The translations under genes and the position numbers were made by a program. Below, one piece after another: positions 16,392 through 28,200 of a stretch of 64,000 nt of DNA. Source of the stretch: Chloroflexota bacterium. GTDB lineage: Bacteria; Chloroflexota; Anaerolineae; Caldilineales; Caldilineaceae. Within the stretch, counting starts at the first letter, position 1, and each line of letters begins with the position of its first letter. The stretch spans positions 107,314-171,313 of the forward strand of contig JAGWYN010000004.1 of assembly GCA_018969295.1 (NCBI GenBank). The letters are read 5' to 3'. The notes beneath the pieces are model-generated. The model worked only from the letters and a program-made list of their open reading frames with translations. It searched no databases and was not told the DNA's origin.

Positions 16392-19019
16392 TTGAAAGAA
16401 GAATTCATCCAGTTTGCGCCGCTGTTTGCCGGCCTTACCCCCAGCGACCAGAAACTGTTGAGCGATCGTTTTGTGCAGAACAACGCTGCGACAGGCACCG
16501 TCCTGTTTCAGGCCGGGGACAACGCCGACGGCCTCTATCTGGTCGGCAATGGGTTTGTGCGCCTTTTCACAGCAGGAGGCAGCACTCTGGCAACCCTGGG
16601 GCCAGGCAGCGTGCTGGGCGAAGACAGCCTCTACCGCGCACTTCCTTATGATGTCAGCGCCCATGCGGTCTCTGCGCTGGAGTACTGGAAGCTGACAGAC
16701 GCAGATCTGCGCGCCATCATCGTCCAGTATCCGGCAGTCGGCCTGAAGCTGAGCCAAAATTTTGGCAGTCTGATTGCCCAGATGCAGAACTATCTTGTCC
16801 AGCAGCTGGGCAAGAGCGCTGAGTTGAATGGGCTGCCCCGCCATACCCTGCAAGCCATCGCCGACCAGCTCGAGCCACGCAAAGTTGGGACAGGACAGCT
16901 GCTCTACCGGGCCGGAGACACAGCCGGGGGGCTCTTTCTGGTCGAAAGCGGCCGGATCGAAATCCGGCCCGACAGCGCAGACGGCGAGCGCCAGGAGGCT
17001 GGCGCAGGCCAGCTGCTGGGTGCCCTGGCCTTGTTGACCAACAAGGCCCAGACGGCCACAGCCACCGCCCGCGAAGAGACCCTGCTCTGGGCGCTCTCGG
17101 TAGAGGATTTCCAGTCGATCGCCTCCCGCCAGCCCGGCCTGCGCCGCAGCCTGGGACGCAATGTCAGCGCCCGGCTGAGCCGCACAGACCAGGCACAGGC
17201 GGCTTTCCGTCTGGCGCAGATGCCGATCTTTGCACAGCTGCCACAGGCAGCCCTTCAGGGGCTTGCACAGCGGATGGTGCTCCAGCATGTGCCGGCCGGC
17301 GAGCGGGTCTACCGGATTGGGGAGCTCGGCGACGCCTTTTACCTGGTCGAGAGCGGCGAAATCGAGCTGACTGCTGAAAATGCGGTCGGCATCGTCGAAG
17401 AGACCGGCCGGATCGGGGCCAATGGCTTTTTCGGCGAGCTGAGCCTGTTCGCCGGCCAGATCCGGGGCGAAGATGCCACCGCCACGCGCAACACCAATCT
17501 GTGGGTGCTCCCCAAAGCTCAGCTGGACGAAGTGGCGGTCCAGAATCCTGCTGTTGGCAAAGCACTCAGCCAGGGAGTCGCCACCCGCCTGGCCAGCGCC
17601 AGCCGTCCACAAGAAGAACTCTCGCTGCGCCAGTTTGTGCTGCTGGCCGACCTCAACCCGGCCGACTTGAAACAGATCGCCCCTTTGCTGCGCCCGATGC
17701 GCTACCGGGCAGGCGAAATTATCTACCGGACCAGCACACCCGCTGACACGCTCTACCTGGTCGAAAAAGGCACTGTGCGTGTCCAGCTGCTCAACGGCGG
17801 CGCCTACCTGGTGGGCCCTGGCGAAACGCTCGGGGAGCGGGCGCTGATCACCGAGCAGCCCCACAACACGACCGTCAGCGCCGACACAGAGGTCGACCTG
17901 TGGACACTGGGCAAGCAGGATCTGGATCTGTTGATGAACCGCTATCCAGCAATTGCCATCAGCCTGACACGCATTATCAGCCAGCGGATGGCCGAAGTGC
18001 CAGCGGTGGCGGCTGGGGGCCCCGGACAACCTGCACGCGCTGCAGAGATGGCACCTGCTCGGCGGCGCCATCAAGCTGCAGCGCTGCCAGAGGCTGACCC
18101 CCCACCACGCCGGCGCCGACAGAGCTTGAGCGACTGGTATGGATCCCTCTCCCCGGGTGCCCGGCTCCGCTTCATGCTGCTGCTGCTCCTGCTGCTGATC
18201 CTGCTCTGCCTGACTCTGCCGTTTACTGCAGCGACCATTCTCAACAGCATCGGCGCTGCCAGCCGTGCGGTCGCTGCTACGCTGGACAACGCGCTCGACT
18301 CGGTCTATGCCAGCGGCAGCGTCCAGATCGCCGAGGCGGCGGCCGACGAAGCCGAACGGCTCCGGCTGGCCGACGCCCAGGTGCCACCGACCCCCACCTA
18401 CACCCCTTTCCCGACTGCGACCCCCCCGCCGACCCCCACTTCACCGCCGACCCCCACCCAGACGCCCGAGCCCTCTCCGACCCCCGCACCGGTCATTGTC
18501 CAGACCTTTGCCCAGACCTCTATCCAGGCCGAGCCTGCTGTTGCCCAGGTGCCCCCCCCTGAAGAGCCGACGCCGACCCCAGAAGCGGTCGTGGCCGCTG
18601 CCGCCCCGCGCCAGCTCGACAGCCGCCTCCAGGGGCTCGGGGTGACTATCGAAGATGCCCAGGTGCAACCCGGCCAACCCTACTGGCGGCTGGTGGAGGT
18701 GCGTTGGGAAGACGAACAACAGGCTGGCGGCAAACACCATATCTATGTCGATGTCATGGACGAAAACGGCAAACGGGTGCAAAACCAGCCGGTGACTGTC
18801 TTCTGGGGAGATGGCAGCCACACAGCGGCCCTGGAAGACAAACCTGCCCCCGATTTTGGCTTCAACTATCAGATGTATGCTGCCGGGTACGCCTACAACG
18901 TCAAGGTCGAAGGGCTCCCCAGCGATGTGCTGCGCGGCGCAGGTCTGGGCGATCTCACCAAGCGGTTCCATGGCATCCATGTCGCCTACTACCTGACCTA
19001 CCAGCGGGCCATTCGCTAG
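16392..19019 (+). CDS. Membrane protein with four tandem cNMP-binding-like domains and an extracellular beta domain
   Basis: 875 residues from TTG at 16392, chosen because AGGAG lies 9 nt upstream. Four cyclic-nucleotide-binding-like domains lie at about residues 5-120, 140-255, 275-395 and 415-530, each with the YLVxxG(x)V/I pattern. The phosphate-binding cassettes are degenerate: GEDSLYRALPYDVSA, GALALLTNKAQTATA, GELSLFAGQIRGEDATA and GERALITEQPHNTTVSA. The Arg that binds the cyclic phosphate is missing at its usual place in all four. One transmembrane helix (about 592-616) is followed by a Pro/Thr linker with PTPT motifs and a C-terminal beta domain (about 746-875, HHIYVDVMDENGKRVQNQPV). 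No catalytic domain is present. The role is unknown, possibly signal transfer from the cytoplasm to the surface. Confidence 0.85.
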   Translation: MKEEFIQFAPLFAGLTPSDQKLLSDRFVQNNAATGTVLFQAGDNADGLYLVGNGFVRLFTAGGSTLATLGPGSVLGEDSLYRALPYDVSAHAVSALEYWKLTDADLRAIIVQYPAVGLKLSQNFGSLIAQMQNYLVQQLGKSAELNGLPRHTLQAIADQLEPRKVGTGQLLYRAGDTAGGLFLVESGRIEIRPDSADGERQEAGAGQLLGALALLTNKAQTATATAREETLLWALSVEDFQSIASRQPGLRRSLGRNVSARLSRTDQAQAAFRLAQMPIFAQLPQAALQGLAQRMVLQHVPAGERVYRIGELGDAFYLVESGEIELTAENAVGIVEETGRIGANGFFGELSLFAGQIRGEDATATRNTNLWVLPKAQLDEVAVQNPAVGKALSQGVATRLASASRPQEELSLRQFVLLADLNPADLKQIAPLLRPMRYRAGEIIYRTSTPADTLYLVEKGTVRVQLLNGGAYLVGPGETLGERALITEQPHNTTVSADTEVDLWTLGKQDLDLLMNRYPAIAISLTRIISQRMAEVPAVAAGGPGQPARAAEMAPARRRHQAAALPEADPPPRRRRQSLSDWYGSLSPGARLRFMLLLLLLLILLCLTLPFTAATILNSIGAASRAVAATLDNALDSVYASGSVQIAEAAADEAERLRLADAQVPPTPTYTPFPTATPPPTPTSPPTPTQTPEPSPTPAPVIVQTFAQTSIQAEPAVAQVPPPEEPTPTPEAVVAAAAPRQLDSRLQGLGVTIEDAQVQPGQPYWRLVEVRWEDEQQAGGKHHIYVDVMDENGKRVQNQPVTVFWGDGSHTAALEDKPAPDFGFNYQMYAAGYAYNVKVEGLPSDVLRGAGLGDLTKRFHGIHVAYYLTYQRAIR

Positions 19020-19744
19020 GTCTCCTGCCCTGCTGCTTCTGGGAGTCGGGTGTGCACGGTGACGTCCCTGACCCCAACCACTACTTGCTGGCTGCTGCGG
19101 ATCCAGGGGGGCTCAAGCCGCTGCGAACGCGAGAGGAGGCGCCCGCAGCGGCTGGCGGCCGCGTAGCTGCGGGCGACAGCGACGCTGAAGGGTGCTCCAC
19201 GCAGCCAGCAGCGCAGAAAGACCGAAAGGCTGGGCTCGGGAAACCAGTTGACCCCAACCGCCCCGTTGACGCTCTGGGCGCCCAGGGCGAGCCATTGCCC
19301 GGCTAGAGAAAGACCATAGCAGTTGAGCCCGTAGACCACCCGCAGGGCAAGCCGTGCAGGCGACTGGCTGTGAATCTGCTGAAGCAGGCTGAATGTTTCG
19401 GGCCCCACCCGCTCCTGGCCGCGATGGCCGACGATCACACCTTTCTGGCCATGGGCCAGCAGCAGCAGGTCGACGGTGTGGCTTTGGCTGGCCTGCAGCA
19501 GGCTCTCCACCAGACGAGGCCCGGTCGCCGCTGCATCCTCCAGAACAATCACTCGGTCGTAGCAGCGGTAAGCCCCGTACAGACGCAACAACAGCTTGGC
19601 ATATTCCTCTGTGCTCCAGTCGATGACGGCCATCAGCCAGCCCGGCAACGTCAGACCGCTGATATGGCCGACATTCTCCAAAAAAACGACCAGGGCAATC
19701 GGCCTGGAAGGGGAGGGAGGGGCAGCAGCCACGGCAGGCGTCAC
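19016..19744 (-). CDS. Caspase/CHAT-like (clan CD-fold) protein
   Basis: 242 residues from GTG at 19744, which overlaps the upstream gene's stop as GTGA. The order of motifs fits a clan CD protease fold. A beta strand (IALVVFLEN) is followed by a helix-strand unit with YDRVIVLEDAAAT, then strand-His in VDLLLLAHGQKG, then strand-Cys in LRVVYGLNCYGLSLAGQWLA. After these comes the CHAT-like tail LGAQSVNGAVGVNWFPEPSL followed by a helix. His and Cys would be the dyad. No signal peptide is evident. It is translationally coupled to a 96-residue partner. Fold and dyad are inferred by pattern only. Confidence 0.6.
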   Translation of the reverse strand: MTPAVAAAPPSPSRPIALVVFLENVGHISGLTLPGWLMAVIDWSTEEYAKLLLRLYGAYRCYDRVIVLEDAAATGPRLVESLLQASQSHTVDLLLLAHGQKGVIVGHRGQERVGPETFSLLQQIHSQSPARLALRVVYGLNCYGLSLAGQWLALGAQSVNGAVGVNWFPEPSLSVFLRCWLRGAPFSVAVARSYAAASRCGRLLSRSQRLEPPWIRSSQQVVVGVRDVTVHTRLPEAAGQET

Positions 19745-20031
19745 TCCGGATGGGGCTGGACGATGCGCAGCTTGAAGTTGTCTGTCAACGCCCCCAATCC
19801 CTCGGCCAGCGTCTCCCAGGTTTTCGACTGAAAAATGGTGCGCGCCTTGTCGAGGCTCTCGACCTCGCCGCCCCCCAAAATTTCGGGAGAACTGCCCCAG
19901 ACCGTGTACCAGACTTCTGAGAACTGAAAACCCAGCCGCGCCAGCGCTGGGGCCACTTTGTTGACCAGGTATTCCTGACATTCCTGCTCTTTCCCCTGCT
20001 GCATGTCATAGCTGATCAGCACTTTGACCAT
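19741..20031 (-). CDS. Small predicted alpha/beta-barrel-type protein of unknown function
   Basis: 96 residues from the ATG at 20031 (MVKVLISYDMQQGKEQECQE). The strand-helix-strand-strand-helix-strand pattern suggests a dimeric ferredoxin-like (NIPSNAP/ABM-like) fold, but the family is not recognised. The stop codon overlaps the GTG start of the caspase-like gene (GTGA), which indicates translational coupling. The pair therefore probably acts together; regulation of the Cys protein or ligand binding are both possible. Confidence 0.65.
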   Translation of the reverse strand: MVKVLISYDMQQGKEQECQEYLVNKVAPALARLGFQFSEVWYTVWGSSPEILGGGEVESLDKARTIFQSKTWETLAEGLGALTDNFKLRIVQPHPE

Positions 20032-20331
20032 AGTCGCTTGTCCTTCGATCTTGCATTCGGTTGCTTGCCGGCCTGGCATCCACGCCAATTCACTCCTCTG
20101 TAGTCTACCACACGCCCCCCCATCCCCAGTATCTGCCTGGGCACTCGGTCTACTTCACGGCGGGGGCAGCGAGACCGGACCTTCCGACCCGCGCATACAC
20201 TTTTCTGACAATTTACAAACTGTTTCATAACAGCGCGCATGCGTTCTTCTAACGCAACTTCGCTATAGTAAAAAGCATCAAAGACAAACCGCTGGGTCAC
20301 ACAGACCCTTACGCACAACAGGAGAAACACA
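20032..20331. other. Divergent intergenic region
   Basis: This stretch separates the minus-strand 96-residue gene from hsp20. It has AT-rich sequence near 20205-20270, including TATAGT at 20264-20269 as a possible -10 for hsp20; no convincing -35 pairs with it. No CIRCE element (TTAGCACTC repeat) is seen. No gene is recognised. Confidence 0.5.
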
Positions 20332-20778
20332 ATGCGCAGCAATGCCTACCAGCAGATGGTTCGTGACTTCATGGTGATGGCCGACAGACTCAACCGACAG
20401 GCAACGTACGACTATGCCCGCAACGGCGGCCATGCCGGGGCTCCTGAACAGCCCACCCTCCACCTTCCGGTCGATGTCTACGCCACAGACGATGCGTTCG
20501 TGGTCCACGCCTATCTTCCTGGCGTCAGCTCAGAAAATGTCGAGATTGTCTTCGAAGGAGAAGCGCTGACGATTCGCGGTAGATTTGCGCCGCTGCCAGA
20601 AGAGGCCCGTCTGATCCGGAGCGAACTCTTTCATGGCCGTTTCGAGCGCCGAATCACCTTCCAGGTGCCGGTCGACGCCGACAGCATCGCAGCAGACTAC
20701 AACAATGGCCTGCTGACCCTGCGGGTGCCCAAGGTAGAGGCGATCAAGCCCAAGCAGATCAAGGTGCAGGTGCGTTGA
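20332..20778 (+). CDS. Hsp20/alpha-crystallin family small heat-shock protein
   Basis: 148 residues. The alpha-crystallin domain spans about residues 45-145: LHLPVDVYATDDAFVVHAYL, PGVSSENVEIVFEGEALTIR, FERRITFQVPVDADSIAADY, and NGLLTLRVPKVEAIKPKQIK. The conserved A/G-x-L strand (NGLLTLRVPK) is intact. It is an ATP-independent holdase that keeps unfolding proteins soluble. The start ATG is preceded by CAGGAG. A strong hairpin lies downstream at 20801-20831 before the convergent peptidase gene. Confidence 0.95.
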   Translation: MRSNAYQQMVRDFMVMADRLNRQATYDYARNGGHAGAPEQPTLHLPVDVYATDDAFVVHAYLPGVSSENVEIVFEGEALTIRGRFAPLPEEARLIRSELFHGRFERRITFQVPVDADSIAADYNNGLLTLRVPKVEAIKPKQIKVQVR

Positions 20779-20800
20779 GCTGCGGCAGAGAGCGCACTGC

Positions 20801-20831
20801 GGGGCAGGTGGGGGCTTCCCCCACCTGCCCC
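20801..20831. terminator. Perfect hairpin between convergent genes
   Basis: A 14-bp perfect stem (GGGGCAGGTGGGGG with CCCCCACCTGCCCC) encloses the 3-nt loop CTT. It sits between the hsp20 stop and the convergent M3 peptidase stop. No T-tract follows on either side, so classic intrinsic termination is not assured. It could block both transcripts or protect their 3' ends. Confidence 0.7.
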
Positions 20832-20845
20832 AATTCTGAAGCCGG

Positions 20846-22669
20846 TCAGAGCAGCAGCTGTTCCAGCCGCTCGACATAGCCTGCCAGCACGGCAAACGCA
20901 GTGTCGAGCGGCTCCGGCGAGCACAGGTCCACCCCCGCCTGCCGCAGCGCGTCGAGTGGGTAGCGGGAACCGCCTGCCCGCAGAAACTCCAGATAGCGAT
21001 CCACCGCCCCTGGCTCCCCAGAGAGCACTCCCCGGGCCAACGCATGGGCGCCGGCAATCCCCGTGGCATACTGGTACACATAAAAATTGGCATAAAGATG
21101 GGTGGAGAACTGTGCCCAGGTATTGCCTGTGCGAGCCCGGTCCGTCACCAGCTCGGTGCCATAGCCTTCTGCAAAAAGATCGGCCATCAAGTCGTTGAGC
21201 ACGGCGGCGGTCAACGCTTCTCCCTGCTCGGCGCGTTCGTGCAGTTCGAGTTCAAAGCGAGCCAGCGTCGGCATGAGGAAAAAATAGCGGTGGAAGTTGC
21301 TCATGGCCTCTTCGATCAGTCCGATCTGAAAGGCCCGTTCGGGTTGGGTACGTAAAAGATAGTCGCGCACCATGGCCTGGTTGAAATTGGAGGCGACCTC
21401 GGCCGCAAACAGGGTGTAGCGGGCGTAGATGACAGGCTGGGTACGCCAGCTGTAGAAGGAATGCAGCGAATGGCCCAGCTCGTGCGCCAACGTGCTCATG
21501 CTGAAAAGGTCGTCGGTGTAGCTCATCATGATGAAAGGATGTGTGCCCGGCCCGCCGTAGGAGAAGGCACCCAGCTGTTTTCCCTTGTTCGGGTAGAGGT
21601 CGATCCAGCGTTCGGAGAGCGCGCCGCGGCGCAGCACGTTCACATATTCTTCGCCCAGCGGCGCCATCCCCGCACAGATCCAGTCGACCGCCTGTCTGTA
21701 GGGAACCGGGAGCGGCTCTGCGACCAGAGGGGCCTTGATGTCATATTCGCGCAGCGTATCGACCCCCAGCACCCGGCGTCGCAGCCGCCAGTAGCGGTGC
21801 CAGGTCGGCAGGTTGCGGCGAAATGTTGCGATCAGGTTGTGAAAGACGGCTGCCGGGATGTTAGGCGGGGTGAGCGCTGCCTCCAGCGAGGAGCTGTAGC
21901 GGCGTGCCCGGGCCAGAAAGACATCTTGTTTGACCCCAGTCGCCAGCGCGTTGGCCAGCGTGTTGTGGACGGCGATGTGGGCGTCGGCGTAGCTCTCCCA
22001 CGCCGTCCGTCGCACAGTGCGGTCGGCGTGGGTCAACAGCGCGCCCAGCGTGCCGTGCGTGACCTCATAGCGCTCGCTGCCCTCCTCGTTGTGGGCCATG
22101 GCAAAGGTCAGCTCGCTGTTCGTCAGGATCCCGTGGGTATTTGCAGCGGTCTCGAAGGGGTCTTCGATCTGGCCGAGCAACTCTTCCACCTCCGCCGAAC
22201 GCACATGTGGGGAAAGCCGCTCCAGGTTGTCCAGATAGTGGCCATAGCGTGCCAGGCGGGGGTGGTTTTGCTGCCAGAGACGCAGCTTGTCCAGCCCGAT
22301 CGCCATCAGCTCGGGCTCGGCAAAGGCGGTGGCAGCCTGCACGGTGGCAGCCAGGGTTGTCGCCTGTGCCCTGCGCGCCGCCGCTGCCTGATTGTGGGTG
22401 TCGGTGCTGTAGTCAAGCGCAGCGTACATCACCACCCGCTGCATCTCCTTGAGGAGCGTCTGCCAATATTCGAGCCAGTCGGCCAGCTGCTCTGCGTCCT
22501 CACCAAGGCGCCCCTGAAAGCGTCGGGTCTCTGCAAGGCGCGTGTTCACCTCGGCCAGGCTGGCTTCCCAACTGGCCGAGGTCGGGAAGATGCTGGCCAG
22601 ATCCCAGGTGAACTCGACCGGAATTTCGGCACGGGGCGGAACAGCAGTTGTCGTCATGCGGATGTCCAT
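20846..22669 (-). CDS. pepF: M3-family oligoendopeptidase F-type metallopeptidase
   Basis: 607 residues, the usual PepF size. The M3 zinc motif is HELGHSLHSF with a third ligand Glu in FAAEVASNFNQAM. Other family blocks are present, including SYGGPGTHPFIMMSYTDDL and NFYVYQYATGIAGA. The enzyme cleaves short peptides in the cytoplasm. A second, distinct M3 peptidase is encoded at 28201-29988. The start is taken at ATG 22669; a second in-frame ATG four codons on is also possible, and no strong Shine-Dalgarno decides. Confidence 0.93.
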   Translation of the reverse strand: MDIRMTTTAVPPRAEIPVEFTWDLASIFPTSASWEASLAEVNTRLAETRRFQGRLGEDAEQLADWLEYWQTLLKEMQRVVMYAALDYSTDTHNQAAAARRAQATTLAATVQAATAFAEPELMAIGLDKLRLWQQNHPRLARYGHYLDNLERLSPHVRSAEVEELLGQIEDPFETAANTHGILTNSELTFAMAHNEEGSERYEVTHGTLGALLTHADRTVRRTAWESYADAHIAVHNTLANALATGVKQDVFLARARRYSSSLEAALTPPNIPAAVFHNLIATFRRNLPTWHRYWRLRRRVLGVDTLREYDIKAPLVAEPLPVPYRQAVDWICAGMAPLGEEYVNVLRRGALSERWIDLYPNKGKQLGAFSYGGPGTHPFIMMSYTDDLFSMSTLAHELGHSLHSFYSWRTQPVIYARYTLFAAEVASNFNQAMVRDYLLRTQPERAFQIGLIEEAMSNFHRYFFLMPTLARFELELHERAEQGEALTAAVLNDLMADLFAEGYGTELVTDRARTGNTWAQFSTHLYANFYVYQYATGIAGAHALARGVLSGEPGAVDRYLEFLRAGGSRYPLDALRQAGVDLCSPEPLDTAFAVLAGYVERLEQLLL

Positions 22670-22705
22670 TCTGGTGTGCGGAGGAAAAATACAGATGGGG
22701 TCTGG

Positions 22706-23056
22706 TCACCGTTGCTGGCCATCGAGCCAGAGCAGGACAATCAGGACAACCTCAGCCACTTTGTCGACATATGCCAGCGGCGAGCGCGTCCCGATCAACA
22801 GCCAGGCGATCACGGTGACTGCGGTGTAGGCGATCAGCGCCCAGCGTACAGCGGCGCGGTAGGGGGTCAGAGACGCAAGCGGAGCGGAGAAGAGAAAAAG
22901 CAGGGCCAGATAGCCCAGGCCGTTGAGCACAAAGATCAGACCGCCCGAATCCAGAAATCCGAGGCTCAGCCAGAGATGGATTGCTGCGGTCAAGGCAGTG
23001 AGTGCAACCACTCCCCCCTGCAACAGGCCAGAGATACGATTCGTCGACGGATTCAT
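22706..23056 (-). CDS. Small membrane protein, four predicted helices
   Basis: 116 residues from ATG 23056 (MNPSTNRISGLLQGG). Four hydrophobic segments cover most of the protein (GVVALTALTAAIHLWLSLGF, FVLNGLGYLALLFLFSAPL, ALIAYTAVTVIAWLLIG, VAEVVLIVLLWLDG). The pattern resembles the DUF7475-type small membrane proteins, but the assignment is weak. It precedes pepF on the same strand with a 36-bp gap. No enzymatic motif is visible. Confidence 0.7.
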   Translation of the reverse strand: MNPSTNRISGLLQGGVVALTALTAAIHLWLSLGFLDSGGLIFVLNGLGYLALLFLFSAPLASLTPYRAAVRWALIAYTAVTVIAWLLIGTRSPLAYVDKVAEVVLIVLLWLDGQQR

Positions 23057-23293
23057 CTGGTCTCTTCCTTTGCCTTGTTCCAGCACGCCTTACCTCACAG
23101 TCTTTCATTTTATTGTACACCCATCCTCCATGCAAATCAGATTGGGGGGTCCGATTGGGGAGGCTTTTCTCCAGTCTGTTGTCAAGTTGAACGGTTGCGC
23201 TTCTCTGGCGTAGACTATGCAGCGGGGGATTGTGGACAGCAACGGCTGCCATTCGCTGTGGCGGTCTGCTGGCTGAAAAGAACAGGAGATGCG

Positions 23294-24103
23294 ATGTACC
23301 AGGGAAGTGAGACGGCGCTCCCGGCGGCCTCGCCGGCCAGAGAGCTGTGGCGGGGCAGTTGGGTGATTTTTACCAAACACATGCACAAATTTGTCCGGAA
23401 CGGCCAGGAAGTGGGGGGCACGCTGGCAGCGCCCCTGTTGTTGGCAGCCACCTTCGGTCTGGGAATGGAGCGGCTGGTCATGTCCGATGCGATCGATGGC
23501 CTGACCTATCCTTCTTTTCTCTTGCCGGGCATCGTTGCGTTTACGGCGCTCAGCGGTGCGATCAACGCTGGCATGACGATTCTGGAGGAGAAGATCAAGG
23601 GCCTGTTGAAGGAATACATGGTGGCCCCGATCCCGCGTGTGAGCATTCTGCTGGCGGCCACCGGCAGCGGGCTGGTCAAGACGCTGGTGCAGTCTCTGCT
23701 GATGGTGCTGGCCGCCATGCTCTTTGGCGCCCGCCTGCAGACGTCGCCGCTCGGGGTGGCCACTGCCCTGCTGGTGCTCTCTGCCTACGTCGTCGCTGGA
23801 GTCGGTTTCGCCAATGCCATGGCACTGCGCAGCCAATCGATCGGCGGTTATCATGTGGTGCTCTTTTTGGTCAACATCCCCCTGCTCTTTCTGAGCTCGG
23901 CGCTCTATCCGCTGGAGACCCTTCCGGCCTGGATGCGGGGGGTTGCCCTGTGCAACCCAACCACCTATGCGGTCGAGGGGATGCGGGCAGCATTGTTGGG
24001 CCGCAGCGCGATCCCGCTCTGGGTCTGTCTGGCGCTCCTTGTCGGGGCGGCGTGGTTCTTTACCGGGTGGAGTGTGCGAACATTTCGGCACAAGGCGGCC
24101 TGA
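23294..24103 (+). CDS. ABC-2 type transporter permease
   Basis: 269 residues from the ATG at 23294 with AGGAG 5 nt upstream. It has six predicted transmembrane helices and the ABC-2 signature (FTALSGAINAGMTILEEKIK, GLLKEYMVAPIPR, LFLSSALYPLETLP, NPTTYAVEGMRAAL). Such proteins are the membrane half of exporters for lipids, polysaccharides or drugs. No ATP-binding partner is encoded next to it, which is unusual. The S4-domain gene begins directly after its stop. Confidence 0.92.
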   Translation: MYQGSETALPAASPARELWRGSWVIFTKHMHKFVRNGQEVGGTLAAPLLLAATFGLGMERLVMSDAIDGLTYPSFLLPGIVAFTALSGAINAGMTILEEKIKGLLKEYMVAPIPRVSILLAATGSGLVKTLVQSLLMVLAAMLFGARLQTSPLGVATALLVLSAYVVAGVGFANAMALRSQSIGGYHVVLFLVNIPLLFLSSALYPLETLPAWMRGVALCNPTTYAVEGMRAALLGRSAIPLWVCLALLVGAAWFFTGWSVRTFRHKAA

Positions 24104-24313
24104 ATGGAAGAGACCATCAAACTTGAACAATTTCTCAAGTTGGCTCGGGTTGTGGGGAGCGGCGGCCAGGCCAAGCAGCGAATTCAAGGGGGGGAGGTGC
24201 GGGTCAACGGCCAGGTGGAGACCCGCCGGGGCCGCCAGCTGCGCCCTGGGGACCAGGTCGAGATAGACGGAGAGCTCCTGGTGGTGATGAGCGACCAGGA
24301 GCCGCCTGGGTAA
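24104..24313 (+). CDS. Small S4-domain RNA-binding protein (YbcJ/YaaA-like)
   Basis: 69 residues, essentially a single S4 fold: IKLEQFLKLARVVGSGGQAK, then GEVRVNGQVETRRGRQLRPG, then DQVEIDGELLVV. S4 modules bind structured RNA. The family includes YbcJ of E. coli and YaaA-like proteins. The ATG follows the permease stop with no gap, so the two are co-translated. Confidence 0.88.
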   Translation: MEETIKLEQFLKLARVVGSGGQAKQRIQGGEVRVNGQVETRRGRQLRPGDQVEIDGELLVVMSDQEPPG

Positions 24314-24338
24314 AGCCCGCCTCAGGGTTTTCACGGCC

Positions 24339-24369
24339 TTGCCCTGCCTGCGCTCTGCTGTGGTACAAT
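24339..24369 (+). promoter_or_regulatory. Predicted sigma-70 promoter with extended -10
   Basis: A -35-like TTGCCC (24339-24344) and a TACAAT -10 (24364-24369) are separated by 19 bp, with TGG just before the -10. The predicted transcription start falls at about 24376, immediately at the DUF1385 ATG (24377). No Shine-Dalgarno is seen, so the transcript may be leaderless. Confidence 0.55.
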
Positions 24370-24376
24370 AGCGGCT

Positions 24377-25300
<924 letters not shown>

Positions 25301-25390
25301 GCAGAGAGGCATCCCGGCAAGGTTCCTAGCTGTGCAGAGGCTGGGCTGCCCGCACACTCCCCCCCAGTTAGGCATTCCCTGTCACTCTTG

Positions 25391-25399
25391 TGATATGAT
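25391..25399 (+). promoter_or_regulatory. Extended -10 element upstream of aconitase
   Basis: TGATATGAT gives TG-N-TATGAT, an extended -10, about 97 bp before the aconitase ATG. No good -35 is present at 17 bp, which is acceptable for extended -10 promoters. Confidence 0.4.
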
Positions 25400-25495
25400 T
25401 AGAAAAAATTTACAATCCTCTGGGTCGGTTGTGAATCGGTGTCGCTGGCGGGACGCCGCAGCCGACATTGGAGCGGTGAAAGAAAGGGGCTGCTG

Positions 25496-28189
<2,694 letters not shown>

Positions 28190-28200
28190 AGGAACAATCC

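Noticed and set aside
20032..20331. CIRCE or RpoH-type heat-shock operator before hsp20
   Set aside because: No inverted TTAGCACTC repeat or matching -35/-10 pair was found.
21461..23293. Upstream extension of the ABC-2 permease frame across the pepF region
   Set aside because: The extension is antisense to the M3 peptidase; AGGAG before ATG 23294 and the permease fold give the true start.
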